DNA of 64,000 nt, taken from assembly GCA_965228435.1 (NCBI GenBank), contig OZ245818.1, positions 1,922,001 to 1,986,000 on the forward strand. Reading direction: 5' to 3'. The number at the start of each line of letters is the position of its first letter. Positions within the stretch are counted from its first letter, which is position 1. The translations under genes were made by a program, and so were the position numbers. This DNA comes from Hoeflea_A sp965228435 (GTDB taxonomy: Bacteria > Pseudomonadota > Alphaproteobacteria > Rhizobiales > Rhizobiaceae). This document shows positions 37,824 through 45,815 of this stretch, piece by piece. Below the pieces are notes generated by a model that was not told the DNA's origin, ran no database searches, and was given only the letters and a program-made list of their open reading frames with translations.

Positions 37824-37843
37824 TTTGGGATAAACATCCCAAA
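37824..37843. promoter_or_regulatory. Perfect inverted repeat before the Lrp-type gene
   Basis: TTTGGGAT and ATCCCAAA arms, 8 bp each, flank an AAAC loop and end one base before the Lrp-type ATG at 37845. It could be an autoregulatory operator or a hairpin that hides the ribosome site; the site otherwise has no clear Shine-Dalgarno. Confidence 0.5.
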
Positions 37844-37844
37844 C

Positions 37845-38318
37845 ATGCGCCATATCGACCAAATCGATCACAAGATTCTTCGAGAACTGCAACAGGATGG
37901 CAGCCTTTCCATCGAATCGCTTGCCGAACGGGTGGGCTTGTCCCGCAACGCCTGCTGGCGGCGGGTCAAAGCGCTGGAGGAAAGCGGGGTCATCAGCGGC
38001 AGGGTCGCCCTGGTCGATCCGGAGAAGGTCGGATGCGGATTGCTTGTCTTCATCTTCATCCGCACCGCCAGTCACGATCCGGACTGGCTGGAGCGCTTCC
38101 GAAGCGCCGTCGTCGGGCTGCCGGAGATTGTCGGCGTCCACCGCACCAGCGGCGAGCTCGACTACGTGCTGCGCGCCCGTGTTGCCGACGTCAAGGCCTA
38201 TGACCGGCTCTACCAGCGGCTGATTGCCCGCGTCCCGCTCTCCGATGTCAGCGCGTCCTTTGTCATGGAGGATATAAAGGACACGACGGCGGTCCCGATC
38301 GAGAGCGGGGCCACCTGA
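37845..38318 (+). CDS. Lrp/AsnC-family transcriptional regulator
   Basis: A 157-residue Lrp/AsnC regulator. The N-terminal helix-turn-helix (MRHIDQIDHKILRELQQDG start, then LAERVGLSRNACWRRVKALEESGVI near residues 28-52) is followed by the RAM effector domain (VGCGLLVFIFIR, PEIVGVHRTSGELDYVLRARV). It senses an amino acid or similar ligand. I chose the ATG at 37845 because Lrp proteins start a few residues before the LD-x-x-D-x-K-I-L helix. It is divergent from the DUF6356-amidotransferase pair, its likely target along with itself. Confidence 0.94.
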   Translation: MRHIDQIDHKILRELQQDGSLSIESLAERVGLSRNACWRRVKALEESGVISGRVALVDPEKVGCGLLVFIFIRTASHDPDWLERFRSAVVGLPEIVGVHRTSGELDYVLRARVADVKAYDRLYQRLIARVPLSDVSASFVMEDIKDTTAVPIESGAT

Positions 38319-38414
38319 TCCGTCGTCAAACAGTGGTGAACAGTGCGTCTCCTGCCGTCTGCTGAAATCGAACACTGATGGGCTTATATTCGCCCTCAAC
38401 AAGGAGACACGCAC

Positions 38415-39320
38415 ATGTCCATCAGACCCGTAAAACAGATATCGTCCGCGGTCCCGACCATGGAAGGCGCCGGCGTCAAGCTGCACCGCGCATTCGGCTT
38501 TTCCGAGCCGGAGCTCGCCGACCCGTTTCTGCTGTTCGACGATTTTCGCAACGATCATCCGGAAGACTACCTGAAGGGCTTTCCGTGGCACCCGCACCGC
38601 GGGATCGAGACCATCACCTACGTTCTGGCCGGCACGGTCGACCATGGTGACAGCCTCGGCAATCGCGGCTCGCTGGGCGCCGGTGACGTGCAATGGATGA
38701 CCGCCGGTAGCGGCATCATGCACCAGGAGATGCCGCAGGGCGACGAGCGTGGCCGCATGCACGGCTTCCAGCTCTGGGCCAACCTGCCGTCCTCGCTGAA
38801 GATGACCGATCCGCGCTATCAGGACGTCAAGAGTGCCGACATTCCGGAAGTCATCGATGACGATGGAACCGTCGCTCGGGTCGTCTGTGGCGATTTCTGG
38901 GGCAAGTCCGGTCCGGTTGACGGCATCTCGGCTGATCCGCTTTATCTCGACATCTCCGTGCCGCCGGGCAAGCGCAAGACCTTGCCCATCGACACCTACC
39001 GGTCCGCCTTTGCCTATATTTTCGCCGGATCGGGAACCTTCGCCGGCGCTTCGAAGCCGTTCGGTGTTCTGACGGAAAAGGAACTTGCAGGCGAGGAATT
39101 GCTGCTGCGCGATCAATCCGGCGACCGCACGCTGGTCGTCTTCGACAGTGGCGACGAGGTTGTCGTTCAGGCCGGAGACGAAGGGATCCGCTTTCTGCTG
39201 GTGTGCGGCAAGCCGATCCAGGAACCGGTCGCCTGGCACGGCCCGATTGTCATGAACACGCGGGCGGAACTGATGCAGGCGATCCACGAGTTGCAGTCCG
39301 GCACGTTCATCCGCAACTGA
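38415..39320 (+). CDS. Pirin family protein
   Basis: A 301-residue pirin (bicupin). The N-terminal cupin has the metal ligands His59 and His61 in WHPHRGIETITYVLAG and His103 with Glu105 in SGIMHQEMPQ. The C-terminal pirin domain includes DISVPPGKRKTLPI and RFLLVCGKPIQEPVAWHGPIVMNT, the usual 'GxPxxEPVxxxGPFVMN'-type end. Some pirins have quercetin 2,3-dioxygenase activity; the physiological role here is unknown. AAGGAGA is seven bases before the ATG. A hairpin terminator follows directly after its stop. Confidence 0.95.
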   Translation: MSIRPVKQISSAVPTMEGAGVKLHRAFGFSEPELADPFLLFDDFRNDHPEDYLKGFPWHPHRGIETITYVLAGTVDHGDSLGNRGSLGAGDVQWMTAGSGIMHQEMPQGDERGRMHGFQLWANLPSSLKMTDPRYQDVKSADIPEVIDDDGTVARVVCGDFWGKSGPVDGISADPLYLDISVPPGKRKTLPIDTYRSAFAYIFAGSGTFAGASKPFGVLTEKELAGEELLLRDQSGDRTLVVFDSGDEVVVQAGDEGIRFLLVCGKPIQEPVAWHGPIVMNTRAELMQAIHELQSGTFIRN

Positions 39321-39324
39321 TCCC

Positions 39325-39349
39325 GGCCGGCGCGCTCAGCGCGCCGGCC
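39325..39349 (+). terminator. Hairpin after the pirin gene
   Basis: A perfect 11-bp GC-rich stem (GGCCGGCGCGC with GCGCGCCGGCC) and a 3-base loop, five bases after the pirin stop. The following TTGACAATCTTTT is only partly T-rich, so termination may be incomplete. It is almost symmetric and would also form on the other strand. Confidence 0.65.
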
Positions 39350-39406
39350 TTGACAATCTTTTCCCGGCGAGGCCCAAAGGGTTCTTCACTACCATGCGGA
39401 GAACCC

Positions 39407-40543
39407 ATGTCCGACGACCAGACCCGCGACGCGACCATGCACAAGCGCATGTTTGCAATGCTGCATGCCCGCGCCAGGGCACTTCGGCCAGGCGACAGCG
39501 TTGCCGAACCGCTGACGCCGACCAGCATCTTCTACCTGCCGGACGAGCCGGCGCCGGAACGTGTCTACGGCCGCATAGGCAATCCGACCGTGACGGCCGT
39601 GGAAGATCGGCTGGCGGTTCTGGAGAATGCCCCGGCAGTGCTGTTTTCGTCCGGCATGGCGGCCTATACCGCGGCCATTCTTGCGACTGCCAAGGCCGGC
39701 GATACTGTGCTTCTGTTGAGCGACGGTTACTATGCCGCACGCAACCTCATGGATGAGATCCTGACCGGTTTCGGGGTGGTGTCGAAGACCTGTCCAACGG
39801 CCGAAATCGAGACCGTGCCTCTCGACGGCGTCCGCCTTGCGATCGTCGAAACACCGACCAACCCGCATCTGGACGTGATCGACATTGCTGCCCTGGCGGC
39901 TCGCTGCCGGGCGGCCGGCTGTCTTCTGGCCGTCGACAATACGGTTTGCACCGCCCTCACCCAGCAGCCGCTCGATCTCGGCGCCGACCTGGTGATCGTT
40001 TCCGACACCAAGTCGATGGCCGGCCACTCCGATCTGCTGCTTGGCCATGTCGCCTCGCGCGACCCGGTCCTGATGGAAAAGGTCGTTCAGGCGCGCACCC
40101 TCGCCGGCGCCATCGCCAGCCCGTTCGATGCCTGGCTGCTTTTGCGCGGCATGGAGACACTGGAATTGCGGCTGGCTCGCATGGGCGAAACCGCCGCCCG
40201 GGCTGCAGAAATGCTCAAGGGCGATGCGGCTGTTGGCACTGTCCGCTATCCGGGGCTTGCCGACGACCCGGCCTTCGGCACCGCCCGGCGGCAGATGACC
40301 CATCCAGGTTTCCTGATCGGCGCCACGTTCCACGACAAAGCCGCTGCCGATCGGTTCATTTCAGCCTCACGGGCATTCGTGCCGGCCACCAGCTTCGGCG
40401 GCCTTCACAGCTCGGCGGACCGACGAGCCCGTTGGGGCGACGCCGTGCCCGAAGGCTTTCTGCGTTTGTCGATCGGCGTCGAGCCCGGCGACGAGCTGTT
40501 GCGACGCGTCGGTGTCGGGCTGAAAGCTGCGGCTGCGGGGTGA
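39407..40543 (+). CDS. Trans-sulfuration PLP enzyme (cystathionine beta-lyase-like)
   Basis: A 378-residue Cys/Met-metabolism PLP enzyme. PLP Lys202 sits in SDTKSMAGHSDLLLGH. Other landmarks are YGRIGNPTVTAVEDRLAVLE near residues 50-69, SSGMAAYTAAILA (phosphate loop, near 82), ETPTNPHLDVIDI and FLRLSIGVEPGDELL at the end. Members cleave cystathionine, elongate homocysteine or split sulfur amino acids; the neighbourhood does not decide, so no symbol is given. GCGGAGAA precedes the ATG. The protein lies 86 bp after the pirin stop, beyond its terminator, so it is probably transcribed separately. Confidence 0.92.
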   Translation: MSDDQTRDATMHKRMFAMLHARARALRPGDSVAEPLTPTSIFYLPDEPAPERVYGRIGNPTVTAVEDRLAVLENAPAVLFSSGMAAYTAAILATAKAGDTVLLLSDGYYAARNLMDEILTGFGVVSKTCPTAEIETVPLDGVRLAIVETPTNPHLDVIDIAALAARCRAAGCLLAVDNTVCTALTQQPLDLGADLVIVSDTKSMAGHSDLLLGHVASRDPVLMEKVVQARTLAGAIASPFDAWLLLRGMETLELRLARMGETAARAAEMLKGDAAVGTVRYPGLADDPAFGTARRQMTHPGFLIGATFHDKAAADRFISASRAFVPATSFGGLHSSADRRARWGDAVPEGFLRLSIGVEPGDELLRRVGVGLKAAAAG

Positions 40544-40665
40544 GTTCCGCCGGCGACTTGTAACAGATTTGTTGCAGGACACATCAGCACTCTCGTCCCG
40601 TGTGCTCCCTCGGATCAGCTGTTTTCCGGCGTAGATTGACCCTATCGTCGAATTGCGTTCGGGAT

Positions 40666-40683
40666 TTGTCATTGAACCGTCAC
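40666..40683 (+). promoter_or_regulatory. Candidate PHO box upstream of phoX
   Basis: TTGTCAT-TGAA-CCGTCAC: two 7-base direct repeats 4 bases apart, each matching the PhoB consensus CTGTCAT/CTGTCAC in 6 of 7 positions, with a spacer of the usual length. Located 157 bp before the phoX start. No strong -10 is visible 10-11 bases further on. Confidence 0.55.
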
Positions 40684-40737
40684 AAAACTGGCTTGCTACC
40701 GCACCTTCAGAAAAATGTTCTCTGCTAATTCGGGTTT

Positions 40738-40755
40738 TTGTCATCTGGCTGTTGC
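40738..40755 (+). promoter_or_regulatory. Second, weaker PHO-box-like repeat
   Basis: TTGTCAT-CTGG-CTGTTGC has the same 7-4-7 layout, with 6 of 7 and 5 of 7 consensus matches, 85 bp before the phoX start. PhoB often binds tandem boxes, which raises the plausibility of both. Confidence 0.35.
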
Positions 40756-40839
40756 ACTTGCCGACCAATGTTGCCGGCGCGTTCACCCCGCCGGCCCGTG
40801 CGGGCAAGCAAGCAAATCAGCCAGCAGTGAGGTACAATC

Positions 40840-42735
40840 ATGACTGAAACCCGCGATCACGACCTGTCGTTCGACGAGTTCGACGAGGTTCTCAATCCCG
40901 GCCCAGAGGTCACCGAATTCCAGGACGTCGTCGAAACCGCTGTGAGCCGACGCGGCTTTCTGAGCGGCGGAATCGCCTTCGGCGCCGCAGCTTTCGTCCT
41001 TGGCTCGGGCGGACTGACCCCGGCACAGGCGATGAACACATCGCGTCTCGGCTTTCCAGCTGTCGCCGCCAACACCGATGACACCATTACCGTTCCGGAG
41101 GGTTACGACTGGCAGGTGGTCGTGCGCTGGGGCGACCCGCTCTGGTCGGACGCTGTCGACTTCGACCAGGCAAGCCGCGGCACCGGCGCCAGCCAGGAGC
41201 GAGCTTTCGGCGACAACACGGACGGCATGGCTCTCTTTGCCCATGACGGTCGCGCCATTCTCGCCGTCAACAATGAATACACCAACCGCAGCATCATCTA
41301 CGGCAACCGGGAAACCAAGCTGCCGGAGAATGAGGATGACGTCCGCAAGGGCAAGGCGGCACACGGCGTCACCGTCGTCGAGATCGATCAGACGGACGGC
41401 AAGTGGAACGTGGTCAAGGATTCGCCCTACAACCGTCGCATCACCGCCGACACGCCCATGGAAATCGATGGTCCGGCCCGCGGCCACGACCTCCTGAAGA
41501 CCGCCGCCGACCCGACCGGCACCACTTCGCTCGGCACCTGGAACAATTGCGGCAACGGCCGCACGCCATGGGGCACCTACCTGGCTTGTGAGGAAAACTT
41601 CAACGGTTACTTCTCGGCAAGCGACGAGGCCCACACGCCGACCCCGGAAATGAAGCGTTACGGCGTCAGCAACAAGGACTGGGGCTACGCCTGGGCTACG
41701 GCAGACGAGCGCTTCGATATCTCCAAGCATCCGAACGAGCCCAACCGGGCCGGCTATGTTGTCGAAATCGACCCGCTGGACCCGAACTCGACGCCGAAGA
41801 AGCGCACGGCGCTCGGTCGCTTCAAGCACGAGAATGCCGAAGTGGTCGTGGCCCATGACGGCCGCATCGTCGTCTATATGGGCGATGACGAGCGCGGTGA
41901 GTTCATCTACCGCTTCATCAGCGACGGCAAATATGCCGCCGGCGGCGACAACTCGGACCTGCTCTCGAGCGGAACTCTGTACGTCGCCAAATTCGGTGAC
42001 GACATGCGCGGCGAATGGCTGGTTCTCACTCCGGAAACCACCGGAATGGCCTCGCCTGCGGACATTGCCATCCACACCCGCCAGGCGGGATCGGCAGTTG
42101 GCGCCACCACCATGGACCGCCCCGAATGGGTTGCTGCCAACCCCAACCGGGCTGAAGTCTATTGCTGCCTGACGAACAACAAGAACCGCGGCAAGAAGCC
42201 CAATGCCGGTGGCGATTCGACCCTGGCCGGCGGCCCCAATCCGCGTGTCGGCAATGATTACGGGCAGATTGTGCGTTGGCGTCCGGACAATGGCGACCAT
42301 ACGGCCGATGGCTTCGATTGGGATCTGTTCGTCATGGCCGGCAACCCGGATGTCTATTCCTATGACTATGCCGGCTCGGACAACATCACGTCCGACAACA
42401 AGTTCAACTCGCCTGATGGCCTTGCGTTCGACAACAACGGCCTTCTTTGGATCCAGACGGACGGCAATTACAGCAACAAGGGCGACTTCAAGGGCATGGG
42501 CAACAACCAGATGCTGGTTGCCGATCCGCAGTCAGGTGAAATCCGGCGGTTCCTTGTCGGCCCGAAGGAATGCGAGGTCACCGGTTTTGCCTGGAGCCCG
42601 GACCGCAAGACGCTGTTCGTCGGCATCCAGCACCCGGGTGAGAAGGGCGACAGCCACTTCCCCGATGGCGGCGAAACCGTACCGCGTTCGGTGATCATCG
42701 GCATCAACCGCCAGGACGGCGGCCTGATGGGCTGA
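40840..42735 (+). CDS. phoX: PhoX-family alkaline phosphatase (DUF839), Tat-exported
   Basis: A 631-residue periplasmic phosphatase of the PhoX type, an iron/calcium enzyme that frees phosphate from organic esters. The Tat signal is SRRGFLSGGIAFGAAAFVLG near residues 42-61. Family blocks are AVNNEYTNRS near 143, TWNNCGNGRTPWGTYLACEENFNGYF near 232-256 (the conserved Cys and Glu region), EPNRAGYVVEIDP near 302, DGLAFDNNGLLWIQTDGN near 524 and GFAWSPDRKTLFVGIQHPG near 583. GAGG lies nine bases before the ATG. PHO-box-like repeats upstream suggest PhoB control under phosphate starvation. A strong terminator follows. Confidence 0.93.
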   Translation: MTETRDHDLSFDEFDEVLNPGPEVTEFQDVVETAVSRRGFLSGGIAFGAAAFVLGSGGLTPAQAMNTSRLGFPAVAANTDDTITVPEGYDWQVVVRWGDPLWSDAVDFDQASRGTGASQERAFGDNTDGMALFAHDGRAILAVNNEYTNRSIIYGNRETKLPENEDDVRKGKAAHGVTVVEIDQTDGKWNVVKDSPYNRRITADTPMEIDGPARGHDLLKTAADPTGTTSLGTWNNCGNGRTPWGTYLACEENFNGYFSASDEAHTPTPEMKRYGVSNKDWGYAWATADERFDISKHPNEPNRAGYVVEIDPLDPNSTPKKRTALGRFKHENAEVVVAHDGRIVVYMGDDERGEFIYRFISDGKYAAGGDNSDLLSSGTLYVAKFGDDMRGEWLVLTPETTGMASPADIAIHTRQAGSAVGATTMDRPEWVAANPNRAEVYCCLTNNKNRGKKPNAGGDSTLAGGPNPRVGNDYGQIVRWRPDNGDHTADGFDWDLFVMAGNPDVYSYDYAGSDNITSDNKFNSPDGLAFDNNGLLWIQTDGNYSNKGDFKGMGNNQMLVADPQSGEIRRFLVGPKECEVTGFAWSPDRKTLFVGIQHPGEKGDSHFPDGGETVPRSVIIGINRQDGGLMG

Positions 42736-42761
42736 TAAACCTGAACCGCAGATACGATCAG

Positions 42762-42791
42762 GGCCCGGTCAAAGCGACCGGGCCTTTTTTT
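42762..42791 (+). terminator. Rho-independent terminator after phoX
   Basis: Perfect 9-bp stem GGCCCGGTC / GACCGGGCC with a 5-base loop and then seven T, 27 bp after the phoX stop. The converging cyclase gene ends 10 bp further on. Confidence 0.93.
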
Positions 42792-42801
42792 GTTGCGAAG
42801 C

Positions 42802-44622
42802 CTATTTGCTGTCGAGCCGCCAGATGCCGTCCCAATTCTCCGGTGCGCCGTTTTCCTCGATTGCCGCCAGCCGACGCCTGTAGGTCTCGGTCGCGGGATC
42901 GTCGTCCCCGCATTCCGCGAAGCCGGTGGACGCCCGACTCCAATCGCCCTTCTGAAAGGCGGCGAGCGCCTCTTCGAAACAGTCCCGATGCCTCAGGACC
43001 TCTTCGGCAACCGCGTCAACGGGACCAAGCGGTTCGTATATCGAAACCGGCTCCGTCTTTCCGACGACGATCAGGTCGTCGATCTTGCGGAACTCGAATG
43101 CCTTCGACCCCATTTCATAGGTTCGTCGGCAGACCAGGATGGATGTACCATAGACCTTGTTGGCGCCCTCCAACCGGGCTCCGAGGTTCACGGTGTCGCC
43201 GATGACCGTGTAGTTCTTGGTCTTTTCCGAACCGATCGAACCCACTACCGCCTCACCGGTTGCAATGCCGATGCGCATGCCAATGTCCGGAAGATCGCGG
43301 CGCAGCCCCATCAGGTCCGGCAGTTCCTCACGCAACTTGTCGACAAGGGCGATGTCGGCCAGTGCCGCCCGCACTGCCAACTCTGCCTGATCGCCATCGG
43401 AACAGAAGGGTGGCGCCCAAAAAGCCATGATGGCGTCGCCGATATATTTGTCGATCAGGCCGTGATGTTCGGTGACCGGCCCGGACATCAAGGCGAGATA
43501 GCGATTGATCAGCTTGACCAGGCCACCGGGCGTGAATCGTTCGGAAATGCCGGTGAAATTGGCGAAGTCCGCGAAGAAGATGGATGCCACCTTCTTCTCG
43601 CCATTGACCAGGTCCCGGTTCTGGTCGCCGATCAGGCCGGAAACGACACGCGGGTCGACATATTGTCCGAACGTATCCTTGATCTCCTCGGTCTTGCGCA
43701 GCTCCTGGACCATGGTGTTGAAGCTTCGCGTCAGATCGCCGATCTCGTCGCTCGTGTCGGCGATCACCTCGCCCGACAGATCTCCGGATTCGACCTGGCT
43801 CGTGCCAGCCATCAGCCGGCGTAGCGGCTGGAGCATGCTGCGGATGACCAGGCCCGACAAGATCAGCGCCAGAACTCCGGCAATCGCGGCCAGCACCGCG
43901 TTGACCAACAGGGCCTGACGCTCGTGTTCCTCGGCGGTTTTGGCGGACGCTTGCGTAAATCCGGCGATTTTCTCCCAGGTCGCCGTCATCGACTCGGCGA
44001 GGCGATCCTCTTCCGCCTCGATCAGTTGCTCCATTTCGAACAGCATCGGGCTGTTCCTCTTGTAGGCGGAGATCAACAGGGCGGTCTGGGCATGCAGGTT
44101 GGAATGCTGCTGGTCGATCGACTGCAGCAGGGGCAGGACGGTTCTCAGCGCGTTCTGACCCTCGACAGTCAAGGCTGTTGAAATAGCATCTTCGACGATC
44201 GCCTCCGCGGCCTTGATGGCCGCATCGACAGCGGTTTCGCGGCTTTCGAAATCCCTCTCTTCCGTAACAACGATCTGCTTCAGATCTGCCAGCTGGGATT
44301 CCAATCGACTGCGTTTTTCGGCGAGCGTTTCACTGCCCGCGGCCAGATGTTCCGGTACGATGCCAGAATCGAGCTCATGCAGTTCTTCTTCAATCAACCG
44401 AATGGTCGACAGGTGTTTTTCCAGCCGTTCGACATGCAGTTCCTGCTGCGCGATCTGCATGTCGATATCCGCTACCCGGTCCGACAGCGGAATGAAGATC
44501 TCGGCAAGATCGGTGACTTCCTTGCTGACCTGGTAGAGTTTGTAGGTCGAATAGCCGATCGCCGAACCCATCAGAACGAAGACCAGGATGGCGACGCCGA
44601 ATATCTTGTGCGGAATTCTCAT
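42802..44622 (-). CDS. Membrane-bound class III adenylate/guanylate cyclase with HAMP domain
   Basis: A 606-residue signalling enzyme. One membrane helix (KIFGVAILVFVLMGSAIG, residues about 6-23), a periplasmic helical sensor of about 220 residues (ELHVERLEKHL and other coiled stretches), a second helix (AVLAAIAGVLALILSGLVI), a HAMP linker (LQPLRRLMAG to LTRSFNTMVQEL), then the cyclase domain with both metal Asp (FFADFANFTGIS and DKYIGDAIMAFWAPP) and NYTVIGDTVNLGARLEG. Lys in DKYIGD and Asp in IGDTVN favour ATP, hence cAMP, but this is inferred. It has no clear operon partner; the DUF2855 gene upstream has its own spacing of 73 bp. Confidence 0.92.
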   Translation of the reverse strand: MRIPHKIFGVAILVFVLMGSAIGYSTYKLYQVSKEVTDLAEIFIPLSDRVADIDMQIAQQELHVERLEKHLSTIRLIEEELHELDSGIVPEHLAAGSETLAEKRSRLESQLADLKQIVVTEERDFESRETAVDAAIKAAEAIVEDAISTALTVEGQNALRTVLPLLQSIDQQHSNLHAQTALLISAYKRNSPMLFEMEQLIEAEEDRLAESMTATWEKIAGFTQASAKTAEEHERQALLVNAVLAAIAGVLALILSGLVIRSMLQPLRRLMAGTSQVESGDLSGEVIADTSDEIGDLTRSFNTMVQELRKTEEIKDTFGQYVDPRVVSGLIGDQNRDLVNGEKKVASIFFADFANFTGISERFTPGGLVKLINRYLALMSGPVTEHHGLIDKYIGDAIMAFWAPPFCSDGDQAELAVRAALADIALVDKLREELPDLMGLRRDLPDIGMRIGIATGEAVVGSIGSEKTKNYTVIGDTVNLGARLEGANKVYGTSILVCRRTYEMGSKAFEFRKIDDLIVVGKTEPVSIYEPLGPVDAVAEEVLRHRDCFEEALAAFQKGDWSRASTGFAECGDDDPATETYRRRLAAIEENGAPENWDGIWRLDSK

Positions 44623-44695
44623 CGATCTGCCGTTTCGCCGGCGCCCCTGCCGAACCTTATACACCGGTTCGGCCAAAACGCCCTGCTTTGGGAGG

Positions 44696-45775
44696 CTAGC
44701 CGTCGGCCAGATTGACCACGATACCGGTGTGGGGCGAGACGCCGCCGGTTCTCAGATCCTCAAACACGGTTGCCGTCGGTTCCAGACCAGGCACGGTGTT
44801 GAAACTCAACCAGGACCGGCTCTGTTGCGCTGCATCGCGCCAGAAAGCATGGGCTCGGTTTTCAAACTCGCCCGGGCCCCATTCGGCGGCCCGTTTCTTG
44901 ATGTGACCGGGAGCGAAGAACATGGCGCTGCGCTCGCGAATGAAATCCGGCCCCATGGCATTGTCCGACCAGTGGGTCACACCGACATTCGAACAGTACC
45001 GCATGTTGTCGCCCAACATCCGGTGCAATTCGGAAAGCACGTGTCCGGAGCCCGACATGTCGACGATTGCGGTTGGCCGAGAAGAATCGATCTCGGAAAT
45101 CGCGTCGTAGGACAGCACGGTGTCATAAAGGCCGAGCGCCTCGACCATGGACACATTGCCGGGAGAGGTCAGGCCGATTGTGACCGGCGCCGCATGGTCG
45201 CCGGCCAGCGCGTAGGCCAGGCCAATGGCCGTTTTGCTGGAGGCGCTGACGATCAGCAATTGCTCGGCGCCGAACCAGTCATTGTCTGTAAAGAAGTCGT
45301 GCAGGCAAAAGGATGTGGCATAGAGCGGATGCAGCAGCATGCGCTCGGCTTCCATGGTGTCGGCCGGATCGACGCGGGCATAGGCATTGTAAACCGGAGG
45401 CAGAGCCTGCCGGTGTTCGCTGCCATCGATCAGCCGGCTCTCGCTGACCCGGGTCGGCTGCATGACCAGATGGCTGGCCATCGGAAAGTAGCCGTAAAGA
45501 CGCGTTCCCGCCGGCACGTCCGGGGCTTTCGAAGCCACCACGTCGGCGAAACCCCAGACCGGGATGATGCCCCAACCGTCATCGTCATTGTCGAGCGGCC
45601 GGAAAAAGTTCCAGTATCCGATGCGTTCGCCGACAACGCCGTAGGTGACGTTGTTGGCCGTCAGCGCGAAGCGGTCGACCTTAGTCAGGATCTCTCCTTC
45701 GGCCAGTTCGGGGAGCGCACCCTGAACCAGACGGGAATTCGACAGATCGTCCTTGCGGACCTGAAACTGTTGCAT
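44696..45775 (-). CDS. DUF2855 family protein
   Basis: A 359-residue protein of DUF2855, which is distantly MDR/quinone-oxidoreductase-like: N-terminal MQQFQVRKDDLSNSRLV, a barrel-like first half (FALTANNVTYGVVG, IIPVWGFADVVASKAPDVPAGTRLYGYFPMASHLV) and a Rossmann-like second half (LLIVSASSKTAIGLAYALAG). The GxGxxG loop is atypical (SASSKTA), so cofactor binding is unsure. Substrate unknown. GGGAGA lies seven bases before the ATG at 45775; the frame is open another 87 codons, but these overlap the prfC end and have no family match. prfC lies 40 bp upstream on the same strand. Confidence 0.87.
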   Translation of the reverse strand: MQQFQVRKDDLSNSRLVQGALPELAEGEILTKVDRFALTANNVTYGVVGERIGYWNFFRPLDNDDDGWGIIPVWGFADVVASKAPDVPAGTRLYGYFPMASHLVMQPTRVSESRLIDGSEHRQALPPVYNAYARVDPADTMEAERMLLHPLYATSFCLHDFFTDNDWFGAEQLLIVSASSKTAIGLAYALAGDHAAPVTIGLTSPGNVSMVEALGLYDTVLSYDAISEIDSSRPTAIVDMSGSGHVLSELHRMLGDNMRYCSNVGVTHWSDNAMGPDFIRERSAMFFAPGHIKKRAAEWGPGEFENRAHAFWRDAAQQSRSWLSFNTVPGLEPTATVFEDLRTGGVSPHTGIVVNLADG

Positions 45776-45815
45776 GCGGCTGTCTCCCTCAATCGGCCAC
45801 CCGAAGTGACAAGCG

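Larger units (their letters stand above)
40544..40839. other. Regulatory gap before phoX
   Basis: 296 bp without a gene. It contains the PHO-box-like sites at 40666-40683 and 40738-40755 listed separately; beyond those I see no hairpin or other clear element. Confidence 0.5.
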
